From contig CAWCNV010000003.1 in NCBI GenBank assembly GCA_963797015.1, positions 434,001 to 498,000 on the forward strand: DNA of 64,000 bases. The letters are read 5' to 3'. Source of the stretch: JBBPZA01 sp963797015. GTDB lineage: Bacteria > Actinomycetota > Thermoleophilia > Solirubrobacterales > Solirubrobacteraceae. The notes under the pieces are model-generated. The model did not search any database and was not told the DNA's origin. It worked only from the letters and a program-made list of their open reading frames with translations. This document shows positions 36,552 to 44,424 of the stretch, piece by piece. The translations under genes were made by a program, and so were the position numbers. How positions within the stretch are numbered: position 1 is the first letter of the stretch; each line of letters opens with the position of its first letter.

Positions 36552-37980
36552 GCGGCTGCTGCCGGCGAGCCTGCGCTCGCAACTCGCACTCGCGATCGCA
36601 CTGATCACTGCGCTGGCGCTCGGCTTGACCTTCGTTGCCGTCTACCGCGGCACCGGCGGCCGGCTGCAGGATGGCATCGACCAAGACCTGACCACGCAGG
36701 CGTCCGAGTGGGAGCAGATGCGCGCCGGTCGCGACCTCGCGACACCGGCCGCGGTGGAACGGACAGCGCGCAGCTTCATCGCCGCGCAGCGCTATCACCC
36801 GGCGTCGCGGATCTTCGTCATCGACGTCACCGGCGGGACGCCGGTGAGCAACCAGCCGCAGATCGTCGAACGCGAGGAGAAACACCAACCGAAGGTCGGC
36901 AGCGGAGACGGGGTCATCGCCGCGCCCGAGGGCATCACGACGGCCGACGTGCACGAGGCGGGACGGATGCGGGTCCTTACCCGCCCGATCGTCGAGCACG
37001 GGCGGCGCGTGGGAACGCTGCAGGTCGCGGACCCTCTGCGGGCGGTCGAGGACGCGCAGCGCAGCCTGCTGCGCACGTTCGCGCTCGTGGGATCGCTGGC
37101 GCTGGCGCTGGCGATCTTGGCCGGACTGCTGCTCGCCACCGTGATCGCCGGGCCGTTGCGGCGGATGGCGAGGGTCGCGGTGGCAGTCGACGCAGGCGAC
37201 CTCTCGCTGCGCGCCGGCGCCACGACCCGCGGGCGCGGCGAAGTCGGCGTGCTCGCGGCGGCGTTCGATCGCATGCTCAGCCGGCTGGAGCGGGCGTTCG
37301 CTCGCCAGCGCGATTTCGTCTCCGACGCTTCACACGAGCTGCGCACGCCGCTCGCGGTGCTGCGCGCGCAGGTCGAGCTGCTCGACCGCGAGACCGACGA
37401 GCAGCACCGCCACAAGGGCACCGTCACGCTGCTGCGCCGCCTCGACGAGATGGACCGCCTCGTTGCCGACATGCTCACGCTTGCAAGCGCCGAGGCAGGC
37501 CGGCTCGTCGAGCCCCAACCGATCGACCTCGCCGACTTCTTCGAAGACCTGCGTCGCGACCTGCCGTTGTTCGGCGAGCGCGACTTCCACCTGCAGGCCG
37601 TCGAAGGCACGCTGCACGCCGACTCCGACCGTCTCAGCCAGGTGCTGCGAAACCTCGTGCGAAATGCCGTCTCGCACACCACACCCGATGACCGCATCGA
37701 AGTCGTGGCGCGCGTGAACGGCCAGCGGCTGACCATCTCGGTCTCGGACTCCGGGCCCGGCATCGCGCCCGAACATCTCGAGCACGTCTTCGAACGCTTC
37801 TACCGCGCCGAGGACAGCCGCTCACGCGACAGCGGCGGCAGCGGCCTGGGCCTCGCGATCGCCCGCGCGATCGTCCAGGCCCACGGCGGCCGGATCTGGG
37901 CCGAGTTGCGGCCACAGAGCGGCACGACGATCACCCTCGAGCTGCCAGGCTACGACGCCGGGGACCTCGTACGGAGCTGA
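36544..37980 (+). CDS. Membrane sensor histidine kinase
   Basis: A 478-residue kinase starting with GTG inside the regulator gene. Two membrane helices (about 10-32 and 178-202) flank a 145-residue outer domain. HAMP follows, then HisKA with ASHELRTPLAVLRAQ, and the HATPase domain with NLVRNAVSHT, SDSGPGIAPEH, FERFYRAEDS and SGLGLAIARAI. The outer domain has no family I recognise, so the signal is unknown; the redox context suggests a redox or electron-acceptor cue. Confidence 0.92.
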   Translation: MARRLLPASLRSQLALAIALITALALGLTFVAVYRGTGGRLQDGIDQDLTTQASEWEQMRAGRDLATPAAVERTARSFIAAQRYHPASRIFVIDVTGGTPVSNQPQIVEREEKHQPKVGSGDGVIAAPEGITTADVHEAGRMRVLTRPIVEHGRRVGTLQVADPLRAVEDAQRSLLRTFALVGSLALALAILAGLLLATVIAGPLRRMARVAVAVDAGDLSLRAGATTRGRGEVGVLAAAFDRMLSRLERAFARQRDFVSDASHELRTPLAVLRAQVELLDRETDEQHRHKGTVTLLRRLDEMDRLVADMLTLASAEAGRLVEPQPIDLADFFEDLRRDLPLFGERDFHLQAVEGTLHADSDRLSQVLRNLVRNAVSHTTPDDRIEVVARVNGQRLTISVSDSGPGIAPEHLEHVFERFYRAEDSRSRDSGGSGLGLAIARAIVQAHGGRIWAELRPQSGTTITLELPGYDAGDLVRS

Positions 37981-38018
37981 CGGTGCGGCCCGCGCTCCCG
38001 CGCGCGGCAGGGGGCCGC

Positions 38019-38453
38019 TCACGCGGCGGCCGGCAGCATGCCCGCCTTGCCGGCGTGCTTGAACCGACCGGGCAGGCGAGACAGCGGCGAGCCGGACCGG
38101 GCCGACGGCTCGGCGAGCGGCGCAAACGCGATCAGCGCGTCGGGCCGGAAGGCGCGGCCGGCGTCAGACAGCGCGAGGCGCGGGTTCTCGTCACCGACCT
38201 CGACTTCGAGCTCGCTCGCGTGCCCCGCGAGCACCGTCGCCCAGCCTTCAAGGCGCTTCTTGGCCTGCGCGCGGCGCGCGGTCAGATCGACGATCCACCG
38301 CTCGCGTGCGACCGGGCCGGCGGGTGCGACGACCAGCACGTGCCCGTCGGCAACGGCGTTGTAGAGCCCCCGCAGCTCATGCGGGTCGAGCTTCGCCGCG
38401 TCGCGGTCGGCGAGGACCATGATCCGGCGGGAAGCGGTGTGCTTCGAGTGCAT
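38019..38453 (-). CDS. Hypothetical protein with a host-attachment/USP-like flavour
   Basis: A 144-residue soluble protein. It begins with a beta strand and helix pair (SRRIMVLADRDAAKL, LYNAVADGHVLVVAPAG) that resembles universal-stress-type Rossmann halves, followed by a charged helix (LTARRAQAKKRLEGWATV) and a second sheet (DALIAFAPLAEPS). I cannot name the family with confidence. It is divergent from the flavin reductase gene, and the shared promoter region holds operators B1 and B2, so it is probably part of the same regulon. Confidence 0.55.
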   Translation of the reverse strand: MHSKHTASRRIMVLADRDAAKLDPHELRGLYNAVADGHVLVVAPAGPVARERWIVDLTARRAQAKKRLEGWATVLAGHASELEVEVGDENPRLALSDAGRAFRPDALIAFAPLAEPSARSGSPLSRLPGRFKHAGKAGMLPAAA

Positions 38454-38532
38454 TCAGGGCTCCTTGGGTCACGACCGTGTCGGCCGGCTTAGTGGGGATA
38501 CCGCAGAGCCTGAGCCTCGACTTGGAGGTGCG

Positions 38533-38561
38533 GGTAAGGCGCCGGACAGAGCGCTCTTACC
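38533..38561. promoter_or_regulatory. 29-bp palindromic operator, copy B1
   Basis: GGTAAGGCG at one end, GCTCTTACC at the other, with a centre (ACAGA) like that of copies A1 and A2 (TCAGA). In the divergent region between the USP-like gene and the flavin reductase gene. Confidence 0.7.
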
Positions 38562-38575
38562 TTCGGGGGGAGGTA

Positions 38576-38604
38576 GGTAAGAGCAGTCTGACTCCTCGCT
38601 TACC
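38576..38604. promoter_or_regulatory. 29-bp palindromic operator, copy B2
   Basis: GGTAAGAGC and TCGCTTACC ends, 43 bases after the start of B1 and 33 bases before the flavin reductase ATG. The centre differs from the other copies, so the outer half-sites are probably what is recognised. Confidence 0.65.
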
Positions 38605-38636
38605 GGCGGCTCAACGAGACCTCCGATCCTGGCTCC

Positions 38637-39839
38637 ATGACCAATCGCGAGCATCGCCTTCGCGGTGCGGGCATTGTGATCGCCGGCGGCGGCCTCGCCG
38701 CCCAGCGTGCCGTCGAGACGCTTCGCCGCCGCGGCCATGACGACACCATCCATCTCATCAGCGAAGAGGCCGTCGCACCCTACGACCGGCCGCCGCTGTC
38801 CAAGCAGTACCTCACAGGAGAGATCGACGAAGCCGCGCTGCGGTTCCGTGCCGATGATTGGTACCGCGATCGCGAGGTCGAGTTGCTGCTCGGCGAGCGA
38901 GCAGCCGGGCTGGACGTCGCCGCGCGCGAGCTGAGGCTCGCGTCGGGTTCGCGACTGCCGTTCTCGCAGCTGCTGATCGCCACCGGAAGCCGCCCGCGCC
39001 GTCTGCCGGGCACCGAGCGCTTCTCAAATGTCCACCAGCTTCGAAACCTCGTCGACGCGCGCCGGCTCCGAGACGCTCTTCACGCGGGCGCGCGCCTCGT
39101 CGTCATCGGGGCCGGCTTCATCGGCCAGGAAGTCGCCTCCACCGCACACAGCCTCGGCGCGTACGTAACCGTGATCGAGGCGGCACGCGCGCCGCTGATA
39201 ACAGTCCTCGGCGCCGAACTCGGCGACTGGTTTGCGCAGCTGCACCGCGACGAGGGCATCGACGTCCACCTGTCGGCTCGGATCACGCAGTTCCACGGTG
39301 GCGACGCTGTCGAGGCGATCGAGCTCGACAATGGTCACCGCATCGACTGCGACCTCGTGCTCGTCGGCATCGGCACCGTCCCGGCGACCCAGTGGCTCGC
39401 CGGCAGCGGCTTGGACGACGGCGGCATACCAGTTGACGCGGGAGGGCACGCCGCGATCCCCGGCATCTACGCGGCCGGGGACGCCGCCAAGCACTTCAAC
39501 CCGCAGCTCGGCGCCCACGCCCGGACCGAACACTGGGAGGCAGCCGCCCGCCAAGGCACCGCCGCCGCACGCACGATGCTCGGCCTCGACGTGCCGCCAG
39601 CCGCCACACCGAGCTTCTGGAGCGACCAGCACGGCATCCGCATCCAATACTTCGGCCACGCGCGTGGCGCCGACCACATCCGGATCGACGGCGACCCACA
39701 CGCACGCGACTTCACCGCCACGTTCACCGCCACCGGCCGCCCGATCGGCGCGCTCTTGGTCGGGCGCCCCCACGCTCTGCCCGAAATCCGCCGCCAGATC
39801 GAGCAAGCCACACATCCCCCCGAAAGGAACGCAGCATGA
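38637..39839 (+). CDS. FAD-dependent ferredoxin/rubredoxin reductase-type oxidoreductase
   Basis: A 400-residue flavoprotein with FAD motif IVIAGGGLAAQRAVETL near the start, YDRPPLSKQYLTG, the second FAD block (IATGSRPRRLPG), an NAD motif VVIGAGFIGQEVAS and the late IYAAGDAAKHFNP. This is the class that reduces small iron-sulfur proteins with NAD(P)H. It is followed by a ferredoxin gene in ATGA overlap, which is the obvious acceptor. No cytochrome P450 or dioxygenase is present on the island, so the terminal acceptor is unclear; the haem membrane protein is one possibility. Confidence 0.92.
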   Translation: MTNREHRLRGAGIVIAGGGLAAQRAVETLRRRGHDDTIHLISEEAVAPYDRPPLSKQYLTGEIDEAALRFRADDWYRDREVELLLGERAAGLDVAARELRLASGSRLPFSQLLIATGSRPRRLPGTERFSNVHQLRNLVDARRLRDALHAGARLVVIGAGFIGQEVASTAHSLGAYVTVIEAARAPLITVLGAELGDWFAQLHRDEGIDVHLSARITQFHGGDAVEAIELDNGHRIDCDLVLVGIGTVPATQWLAGSGLDDGGIPVDAGGHAAIPGIYAAGDAAKHFNPQLGAHARTEHWEAAARQGTAAARTMLGLDVPPAATPSFWSDQHGIRIQYFGHARGADHIRIDGDPHARDFTATFTATGRPIGALLVGRPHALPEIRRQIEQATHPPERNAA

Positions 39840-40042
39840 CCCTCATCCCCCACATCGACGAATTCGCCTGCGCCGCCCACGGCGACTGCGCACTCGTCGC
39901 ACCCGACGTCTTCACCGTCGACGACATCGCGGTCGTCACCGGCCAAGGCAGCGACGACGAGATTCTCGCAGCCGCCCGCGCCTGCCCCGCCGGCGCGATC
40001 ACCGTCACCGAAAAGGACACCGGCGAACAGACCTACCCCTGA
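39836..40042 (+). CDS. 3Fe-4S ferredoxin
   Basis: A 68-residue ferredoxin. Cysteines in FACAAHGDCALVAPDVF and the closing ACPAGAITV give the three-ligand pattern of the single-cluster 3Fe-4S ferredoxins used with P450s and related oxidases. It overlaps the reductase stop and is acidic as expected for an electron carrier. Reductase and ferredoxin together form a two-protein electron chain driven by NAD(P)H. Confidence 0.9.
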   Translation: MTLIPHIDEFACAAHGDCALVAPDVFTVDDIAVVTGQGSDDEILAAARACPAGAITVTEKDTGEQTYP

Positions 40043-40323
40043 CCCACCGTGCAGGCCCCCCGATCGACGGCCACAAGCAGCAGGGCATGAGGGGCGAAAT
40101 CAAGGTAGGCGGCTGAGGTGCCCGCGGCGCGTCGTCCGGGAAAGAGCCCTCCGAGTGGGGCGCCGGGAACCAGGTGACGCTTCTGCTCATCGAGCGCCGG
40201 CGCCCCGCCGCCGGAGCTGACGACGGCGGCGGGACAGCCTGCACACACGAGCGACCGGCCTGGCCCTAGGTGGCGGCGCTGCGCTCGCGCCTCGCCGCGG
40301 AGCAGGATCGCGGCGAAGGTCAT
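40033..40323 (-). CDS. Doubtful small protein with a CxxC pair
   Basis: A 96-residue frame whose ATG overlaps the stop of the TOPRIM-like fragment upstream (ATGA), which is its main support. It contains LVCAGCPAAVVSSGGG and no other recognisable feature. The 3' end overlaps the ferredoxin gene by ten bases on the opposite strand. It could be a decayed phage-type gene or chance. Confidence 0.3.
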   Translation of the reverse strand: MTFAAILLRGEARAQRRHLGPGRSLVCAGCPAAVVSSGGGAPALDEQKRHLVPGAPLGGLFPGRRAAGTSAAYLDFAPHALLLVAVDRGACTVGQG

Positions 40324-40690
40324 GCGTCGGGCTCCTCGGCCGCCCGCAGGATGCCGCCGGGCGTCGGGTATTCGCACCACAGCTCAATCCGCTGCGGCTG
40401 CCCCGCCTGGCGATCGCGCTGGTATTCGCGCGCCCGGCGCGCCGTGTCGTCGTGGAAGCCCTCAACGCCGTCGTAGCAGCGCCGCGACATAACGACCACG
40501 CCGTCGTCGCGCAGGTCGCCGAACGGAATCATCCCGGCCCGGCGCGCCCGGTTCAGGTGCTCGCACAACCGCCGATACTCCTGCTCCGACTTCTCGACCT
40601 TCCCGCCCCCGACCAGCGCGTAGAACACCTGCCGAATCGTCAGCGGCAGATGCTCGGGCCGGGTCGCATCCCGGCCCTTCGCATCTCTCG
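40320..40690 (-). pseudogene. Phage-type TOPRIM/Topo VI-A-like protein, fragment
   Basis: Read on the minus strand, LPLTIRQVFYALVGGGKVE, then EYRRLCEHLNRARRAGMIPF, then YQRDRQAGQPQRIELWCEY match the N-terminal third of a TOPRIM (Spo11/Topo VI subunit A-like) protein common in actinobacterial phages and integrative elements. It ends with a stop at 40320 soon after the motif, where full-length relatives continue for a few hundred residues, and lacks a start codon in the aligned part. A remnant of an element core gene, next to att copy 2. Confidence 0.5.
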
Positions 40691-40827
40691 GGGGAACACC
40701 GGGGGAACACGCGCGCGGGCGCGCGAGGGCAACAAAGGCAACGCTCGCGGCGCGAATCCCGCTACCGGAGTACGGTCGTGCGCCCTCCGGGACCCTCCGA
40801 TGCCCTCAGTTCCCGTCCCTGCTTTCC

Positions 40828-40871
40828 CTCGTAATGAAGGGGTCCCCGGTTCGAGTCCGGGCGTCGGCTCT
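40828..40871 (+). repeat. att copy 2
   Basis: Identical to the 44 bases at 32874-32917 (3' half of tRNA-Thr). The 5' half of the tRNA is missing, so this is not a functional tRNA. It marks the boundary between islands I and II. Confidence 0.9.
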
Positions 40872-40918
40872 GGCCACGATGCCGCTCCGCGAGCGGCGAG
40901 GCGCGTGTCTCGGCCGCG

Positions 40919-41037
40919 CTACACATCGGCGGCCGCCCTGCGCTCGGGGAGCACCGGGGGAACACGCGCGGCGCGGATCGCCTCCTCGGCGTTGCGGGGG
41001 ACGCCGCCGCGCACGTCCTCGAACACGTGCTGGTAGT
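40919..41037 (-). pseudogene. Integrase 3' remnant after att copy 2
   Basis: On the minus strand, YQHVFEDVRGGVPRNAEEAI and then AARVPPV, closely similar to the end of the integrase at 32966. Homology stops abruptly after the nucleophile Tyr region (near 41037). It keeps the same distance to its att copy as the first integrase does. Confidence 0.75.
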
Positions 41038-41402
41038 CCAGTTCACTGGACCGGGGGCCACGCCGCCCGCCCGGCGGTCCCCCTGCCGCGGCCTAAAGCG
41101 AAGTGGATTTGAATCCACACTTCGCTATGAGGTCACCTGAGGTGATCAGAAGTTCGATCGCGACCTGGGCGAGAGGCGATGAGCTCACAGCGACAGGCCC
41201 CTGTTGTCGAGCATCCAGCCACGTCCGAGGTTTCTACCGATGGCACCTACGCCTTCACCACCGATGGCACCGCCAGCACGTTGGCCTACGGTCAGGCGAG
41301 GCGGTGGCCGCGACGCGAACTCCGCGAGTCGGGAGTGCCGGCAGACCGGCTTCCGTGAATCCTGGTCGAACGGGACGCACGTTCCGAGGGAGGCAACCCC
41401 AA
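41038..41402. other. Gene-poor stretch with two inverted repeats
   Basis: A strong inverted repeat at 41097-41126 (AGCGAAGTGGAT against ATCCACACTTCGCT, two extra bases on one side) and a perfect short palindrome TCACCTGAGGTGA at 41133-41145. A 59-codon frame from ATG 41179 to TGA 41358 (begins MSSQRQAPVVEH) is the only open frame of interest; it has no family and a weak ribosome binding site, so I do not call it a gene. Confidence 0.4.
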
Positions 41403-41771
41403 ATGCCAGAGACCAAGGCCCAGCGCAGCGCGGCGGCCCGCAAGGGCGCCGAGACCCGCAAGCGTCACGAGGCTGAGAGCAGGCAGCGCGAGGAGGCGAG
41501 CGCGGTGGTCGACCGGACCTCCGAGCTCTCGGACGAGGTGCTCAAGTCGCTTGAGTCGGGGCAGCGGGCTGCCATCGAGGCGGTGCGCAAGTTCATCGAC
41601 ACCGTCGACGAGGCGCTGCCGGCAATCGGCGAGCGTCCGTCCCGGCGCCAGCCGATCATCGACGGCGCCATGGAGATGGCCGACCGACTGGTCCATACCC
41701 AGTACGCGTTCCTCCGCGACGTCGTACAGGACGCTGGGAAGGCGTTGAGCAGAGAGGACGACGAGAAGTAG
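41403..41771 (+). CDS. Small helical protein, phasin-like, unknown function
   Basis: A 122-residue protein begun at the ATG at 41403, with GGGAGG 15-10 bases upstream. The N-terminus is a basic Ala/Lys/Arg tail (KAQRSAAARKGAETRKRHEA) resembling histone-like tails; the rest is helical (AAIEAVRKFIDTVDEALP, then AMEMADRLVHTQYAFLRDVV). The helical part resembles short phasin-like proteins seen in soil actinobacteria. A role in DNA or granule binding is possible but not shown. Confidence 0.65.
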   Translation: MPETKAQRSAAARKGAETRKRHEAESRQREEASAVVDRTSELSDEVLKSLESGQRAAIEAVRKFIDTVDEALPAIGERPSRRQPIIDGAMEMADRLVHTQYAFLRDVVQDAGKALSREDDEK

Positions 41772-41950
41772 AGCGCGGCCATACGGCCCTTCTCAGAAAC
41801 GCCCCCCTGCCGCCCGCGCCCCCCGAAAGGAAATGGAACGCGGACGGCGGGGATGGCGCAAGGCGGACGGCGCGAGGAGGAAGCCGCGACGCCGCGCCGA
41901 ACCGCCCTTTTCTCGACGGAGCCAGATCCCCCCAACTCCGCCAAGCGTCG

Positions 41951-42130
41951 TCACTTCGCTTTGAACGCGGACGGGTCGGCCTTGACGACCGGATGGCCGG
42001 CAGGCAGCTCGGTCACGTTCTCGACAATCACGGACGGCTGGCCGTGGACATGGACGATCCCCGAGCGTTTCGCGACGAGCAACGGCCCGCCCGGCTCCTG
42101 CGCCTTGGCGCTGAGACACTCGCTCCGCAT
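41951..42130 (-). CDS. Small hypothetical protein (59 residues)
   Basis: A compact frame from ATG 42130: MRSECLSAKAQEPGGP, then LLVAKRSGIVHVHGQPSVIV, then ELPAGHPVVKADPSAFKAK. The pattern of a short beta-rich domain ending in HPVVKADPSAF is reminiscent of small phage or element-encoded proteins. Codon third positions are GC-rich and regular compared with the other five frames here. No family name can be given. The flanks 41772-41950 and 42131-42298 show nothing I can support. Confidence 0.5.
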   Translation of the reverse strand: MRSECLSAKAQEPGGPLLVAKRSGIVHVHGQPSVIVENVTELPAGHPVVKADPSAFKAK

Positions 42131-42298
42131 GGAAGCGGAAGCGGGGATGCGCTGGGGTCGAGCCGAGCCTCGCGGAGCCGTCTGAGCGACGCGGTCATCG
42201 CGACTGATCTACGTGCCTCGCAACACCGTTTCGGTCTTGATCCTCTAGCGCGGCGCCGCGCGGTGCGCTCGCGTCAGTTCGAGGGCGGCGGGTAAATG

Positions 42299-42311
42299 TA
42301 ACTACTAGTTA
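42299..42311. promoter_or_regulatory. AT-rich 13-bp palindrome before the TetR gene
   Basis: TAACTA-C-TAGTTA is a perfect palindrome in an unusually AT-rich stretch just upstream of the TetR start. Likely operator for autoregulation (inference from position and family habit). Confidence 0.5.
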
Positions 42312-42326
42312 GACCAAGAGTTATTC

Positions 42327-43034
42327 GTGTGGTACATTGGCGTGGTGTCTTCGACGCGAAATGGGCGACGGCCGACGCGGCGTGCGCGGCGGAACGCCCG
42401 TGAGCGGGAGATCGTCGCCACGACGCGCGCGCTGTTCGATGAGCGCGGTCGGCGGGACGCGCCGGTCGATGAGATCGCGCGGGCGGCCGGGATGAACAAG
42501 GCGCTGATCTACCGCTCCTTCGACTCCAAGGAGGAGATCTTCGTCCTGGCGGTCGCCGACTACCTCGCCGAGCTGGAGGCCCGCGGCGCCGAGTTGTCCG
42601 AGCCCGCGGATCCGGTCGCCGCGCTGGGCCAGGTCTGCGAGCGCTACGTTGAATTCTGTCTGGAGTACCCGGCGTTCCTCGACTGTGCGCTGGCGCTGAT
42701 GCAGCGGCCCGCCGGCGAGTTGCGCGAGCGTGTCTCCGGTGCGGTGCTCTTTCGTCTCGGCCGGGCGATGGCCGCGACCCTCGGACCGCTGGAGCGGATC
42801 CTCGCGACCGGTGCCGAGCGCGGCGTGTTCGCGATCGACGACCCCGATTTCACTGCGAACCGGCTCTACACGCAGGTGCTCGGCTCGATGCACCTCGCGC
42901 GCGTAGGCGTCGGCGTCCGCGAGGCCGCGCCCGGGGTCGCGGAGACCTTCGACCTCGATCCCGAGCGGGTGCGCGAGGCGTGCGTGCAGGACGCCCTCGC
43001 GCTCGCGCGGATCGCCGACGGGGCGTCGGCATGA
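42327..43034 (+). CDS. TetR-family transcriptional regulator
   Basis: Up to 235 residues; GTG at 42327, 42342 or 42345 can start it, the last giving MSSTRNGRRP. The DNA-binding domain reads REREIVATTRALFDERG, DEIARAAGMNKALIYRSFDS and KEEIFVLAVADYLAE. The ligand domain is typical in length. The hydrolase gene overlaps its stop (ATGA), so the two are one operon, and the upstream palindrome suggests autorepression released by a hydrophobic ligand, perhaps the hydrolase substrate. Confidence 0.9.
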   Translation: MWYIGVVSSTRNGRRPTRRARRNAREREIVATTRALFDERGRRDAPVDEIARAAGMNKALIYRSFDSKEEIFVLAVADYLAELEARGAELSEPADPVAALGQVCERYVEFCLEYPAFLDCALALMQRPAGELRERVSGAVLFRLGRAMAATLGPLERILATGAERGVFAIDDPDFTANRLYTQVLGSMHLARVGVGVREAAPGVAETFDLDPERVREACVQDALALARIADGASA

Positions 43035-43936
43035 CGGCGCTGGCGCCCGAGACCGTGGTCCTCCACGGCCGGCCGGTGAGCTACGTCGAGTCGGGCACCG
43101 GCCCCGTCCTGCTTCTGATTCACGGCATGGCGGGCAACATCGAGAACTGGCAGGAGGTGATCGAGCCGCTGGCGCAACACCACACGGTCGTCGCACCCGA
43201 TCTTCCCGGGCACGGCGCCTCGGCCCCGGGTGCCGGCGACTACTCGCTCGGGGCGCTCGCCGCCGGTCTGCGGGATCTGCTCGTCGCGCTCGGCCACGAC
43301 CGTGCGACGCTCGTCGGGCATTCGCTCGGCGGCGGGATCGCGATGCAGTTCTCCTACCAGTTCCCCGAGATCACCGAGCGCTTGGTGCTCGTCTCCAGCG
43401 GCGGCCTGGGTCCGGAGGTGAGCCCGGTCCTGCGCGCCGCGGCGCTCCCGGGCGCGGATCTGTTCATCGCCGCCACCGCCACGGCGGGGCGCTCCGCGGG
43501 AGCCGCGCTCGGACGCGGCCTGACGGCCGTCGGGCTGCGGCCAAACGCGGATATCGCCGAGGTCGCTCGTGGGTACGCGTCGCTTGCCGACCCGGACCGC
43601 CGCGCCGCCTTCCTGGCCGCGTTGCGCTCGGTCATCGGCACGGGCGGTCAGCGCGTCCACGCCGGCGACCGGCTCTACCTCGCCGAGGGCATGCCCACGC
43701 TGATCGTTTGGGGCGCGCGCGATCCGATCATTCCCGTACACCACGGCGAGGATGCCCACGAGGCCATCCCCGGCAGCCGCCTTGAGATCTTCGACGGAGT
43801 CGGCCATCTGCCACAACTCGAGGCGCCGGCGCGGTTCGTCTCGGTGCTCAAACGGTTTCTCGAGGAAACCGAGCCGGCGCAGTTCGATCCCAAGGAGTGG
43901 CGCGCCCGGTTCCAGACCACCGCGAACAAGGTGTAG
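43031..43936 (+). CDS. Alpha/beta-hydrolase fold enzyme
   Basis: A 301-residue hydrolase begun at the ATG at 43031 in ATGA overlap with the TetR gene. Oxyanion region LLIHGMAGNIENW, nucleophile elbow LVGHSLGGGIAMQF, acid in VWGARDPIIPV, and His in DGVGHLPQLEAP. The family includes esterases, C-C hydrolases and haloperoxidases; the substrate is unknown. A long C-terminal tail past residue 275 is unusual but fits actinobacterial members. Confidence 0.9.
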   Translation: MTALAPETVVLHGRPVSYVESGTGPVLLLIHGMAGNIENWQEVIEPLAQHHTVVAPDLPGHGASAPGAGDYSLGALAAGLRDLLVALGHDRATLVGHSLGGGIAMQFSYQFPEITERLVLVSSGGLGPEVSPVLRAAALPGADLFIAATATAGRSAGAALGRGLTAVGLRPNADIAEVARGYASLADPDRRAAFLAALRSVIGTGGQRVHAGDRLYLAEGMPTLIVWGARDPIIPVHHGEDAHEAIPGSRLEIFDGVGHLPQLEAPARFVSVLKRFLEETEPAQFDPKEWRARFQTTANKV

Positions 43937-44169
43937 GTGGCGCGAATAAGCGCACGCAGACAGCGCACGTAAGAGGCCGGCGCGTACACTGAGCACAAGC
44001 TGGCCGTCACGCTCATCTCTCCCACGCGCGCGCGATTGGCACCGCGATCGTGCCCGCAGACCTGCCCGTCGGAAGTCCAGGACGTCGTGCGCTCGCCGCA
44101 GCGTTCCGCGGCGACGAGGCTGACGCGGACACCTCTGGCCCAAGACCATCCACGTCAGGAGCAGGTGAC

Positions 44170-44424
44170 ATGGCACCTCCCCGGTCGAAGCGCAAGAAGG
44201 TCCCGCGTGATCCGGAGAACGACTACACGATCGAGGCCGCGGGGGCGCGCCGGTCTTTCCTGCGTGAGCAGACGGGTGTGGGACTGCAGCACGTCTCCCA
44301 TTACTCCTTCGATCCGTCGATTCTCCCTGGCAACATCGAGCACTTCGCGGGGGTTGCGCAGGTGCCGCTGGGCATCGCCGGGCCGTTGCTCGTCGACGGG
44401 GAGTACGCGCAGGGGGAGTTCTGA
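44170..44424 (+). pseudogene. HMG-CoA reductase, N-terminal fragment
   Basis: Eighty-four residues from ATG 44170 (AGGAG upstream). After a basic start they match the beginning of the HMG-CoA reductase catalytic domain: PGNIEHFAGVAQVPLGIAGP, then LLVDGEYAQGEF. A full enzyme would go on with the substrate-binding LATTEGTLVAS region and the NADPH domain; here a stop follows directly and nothing resembling them lies downstream. A truncated gene with a healthy start and ribosome site, so perhaps recently broken. The 233 bases before it hold nothing I can support. Confidence 0.8.

Noticed and set aside
40828..40871. Additional tRNA genes at the three downstream att copies
   Set aside because: Only the 3' half of the tRNA is present; acceptor and D arms are missing.
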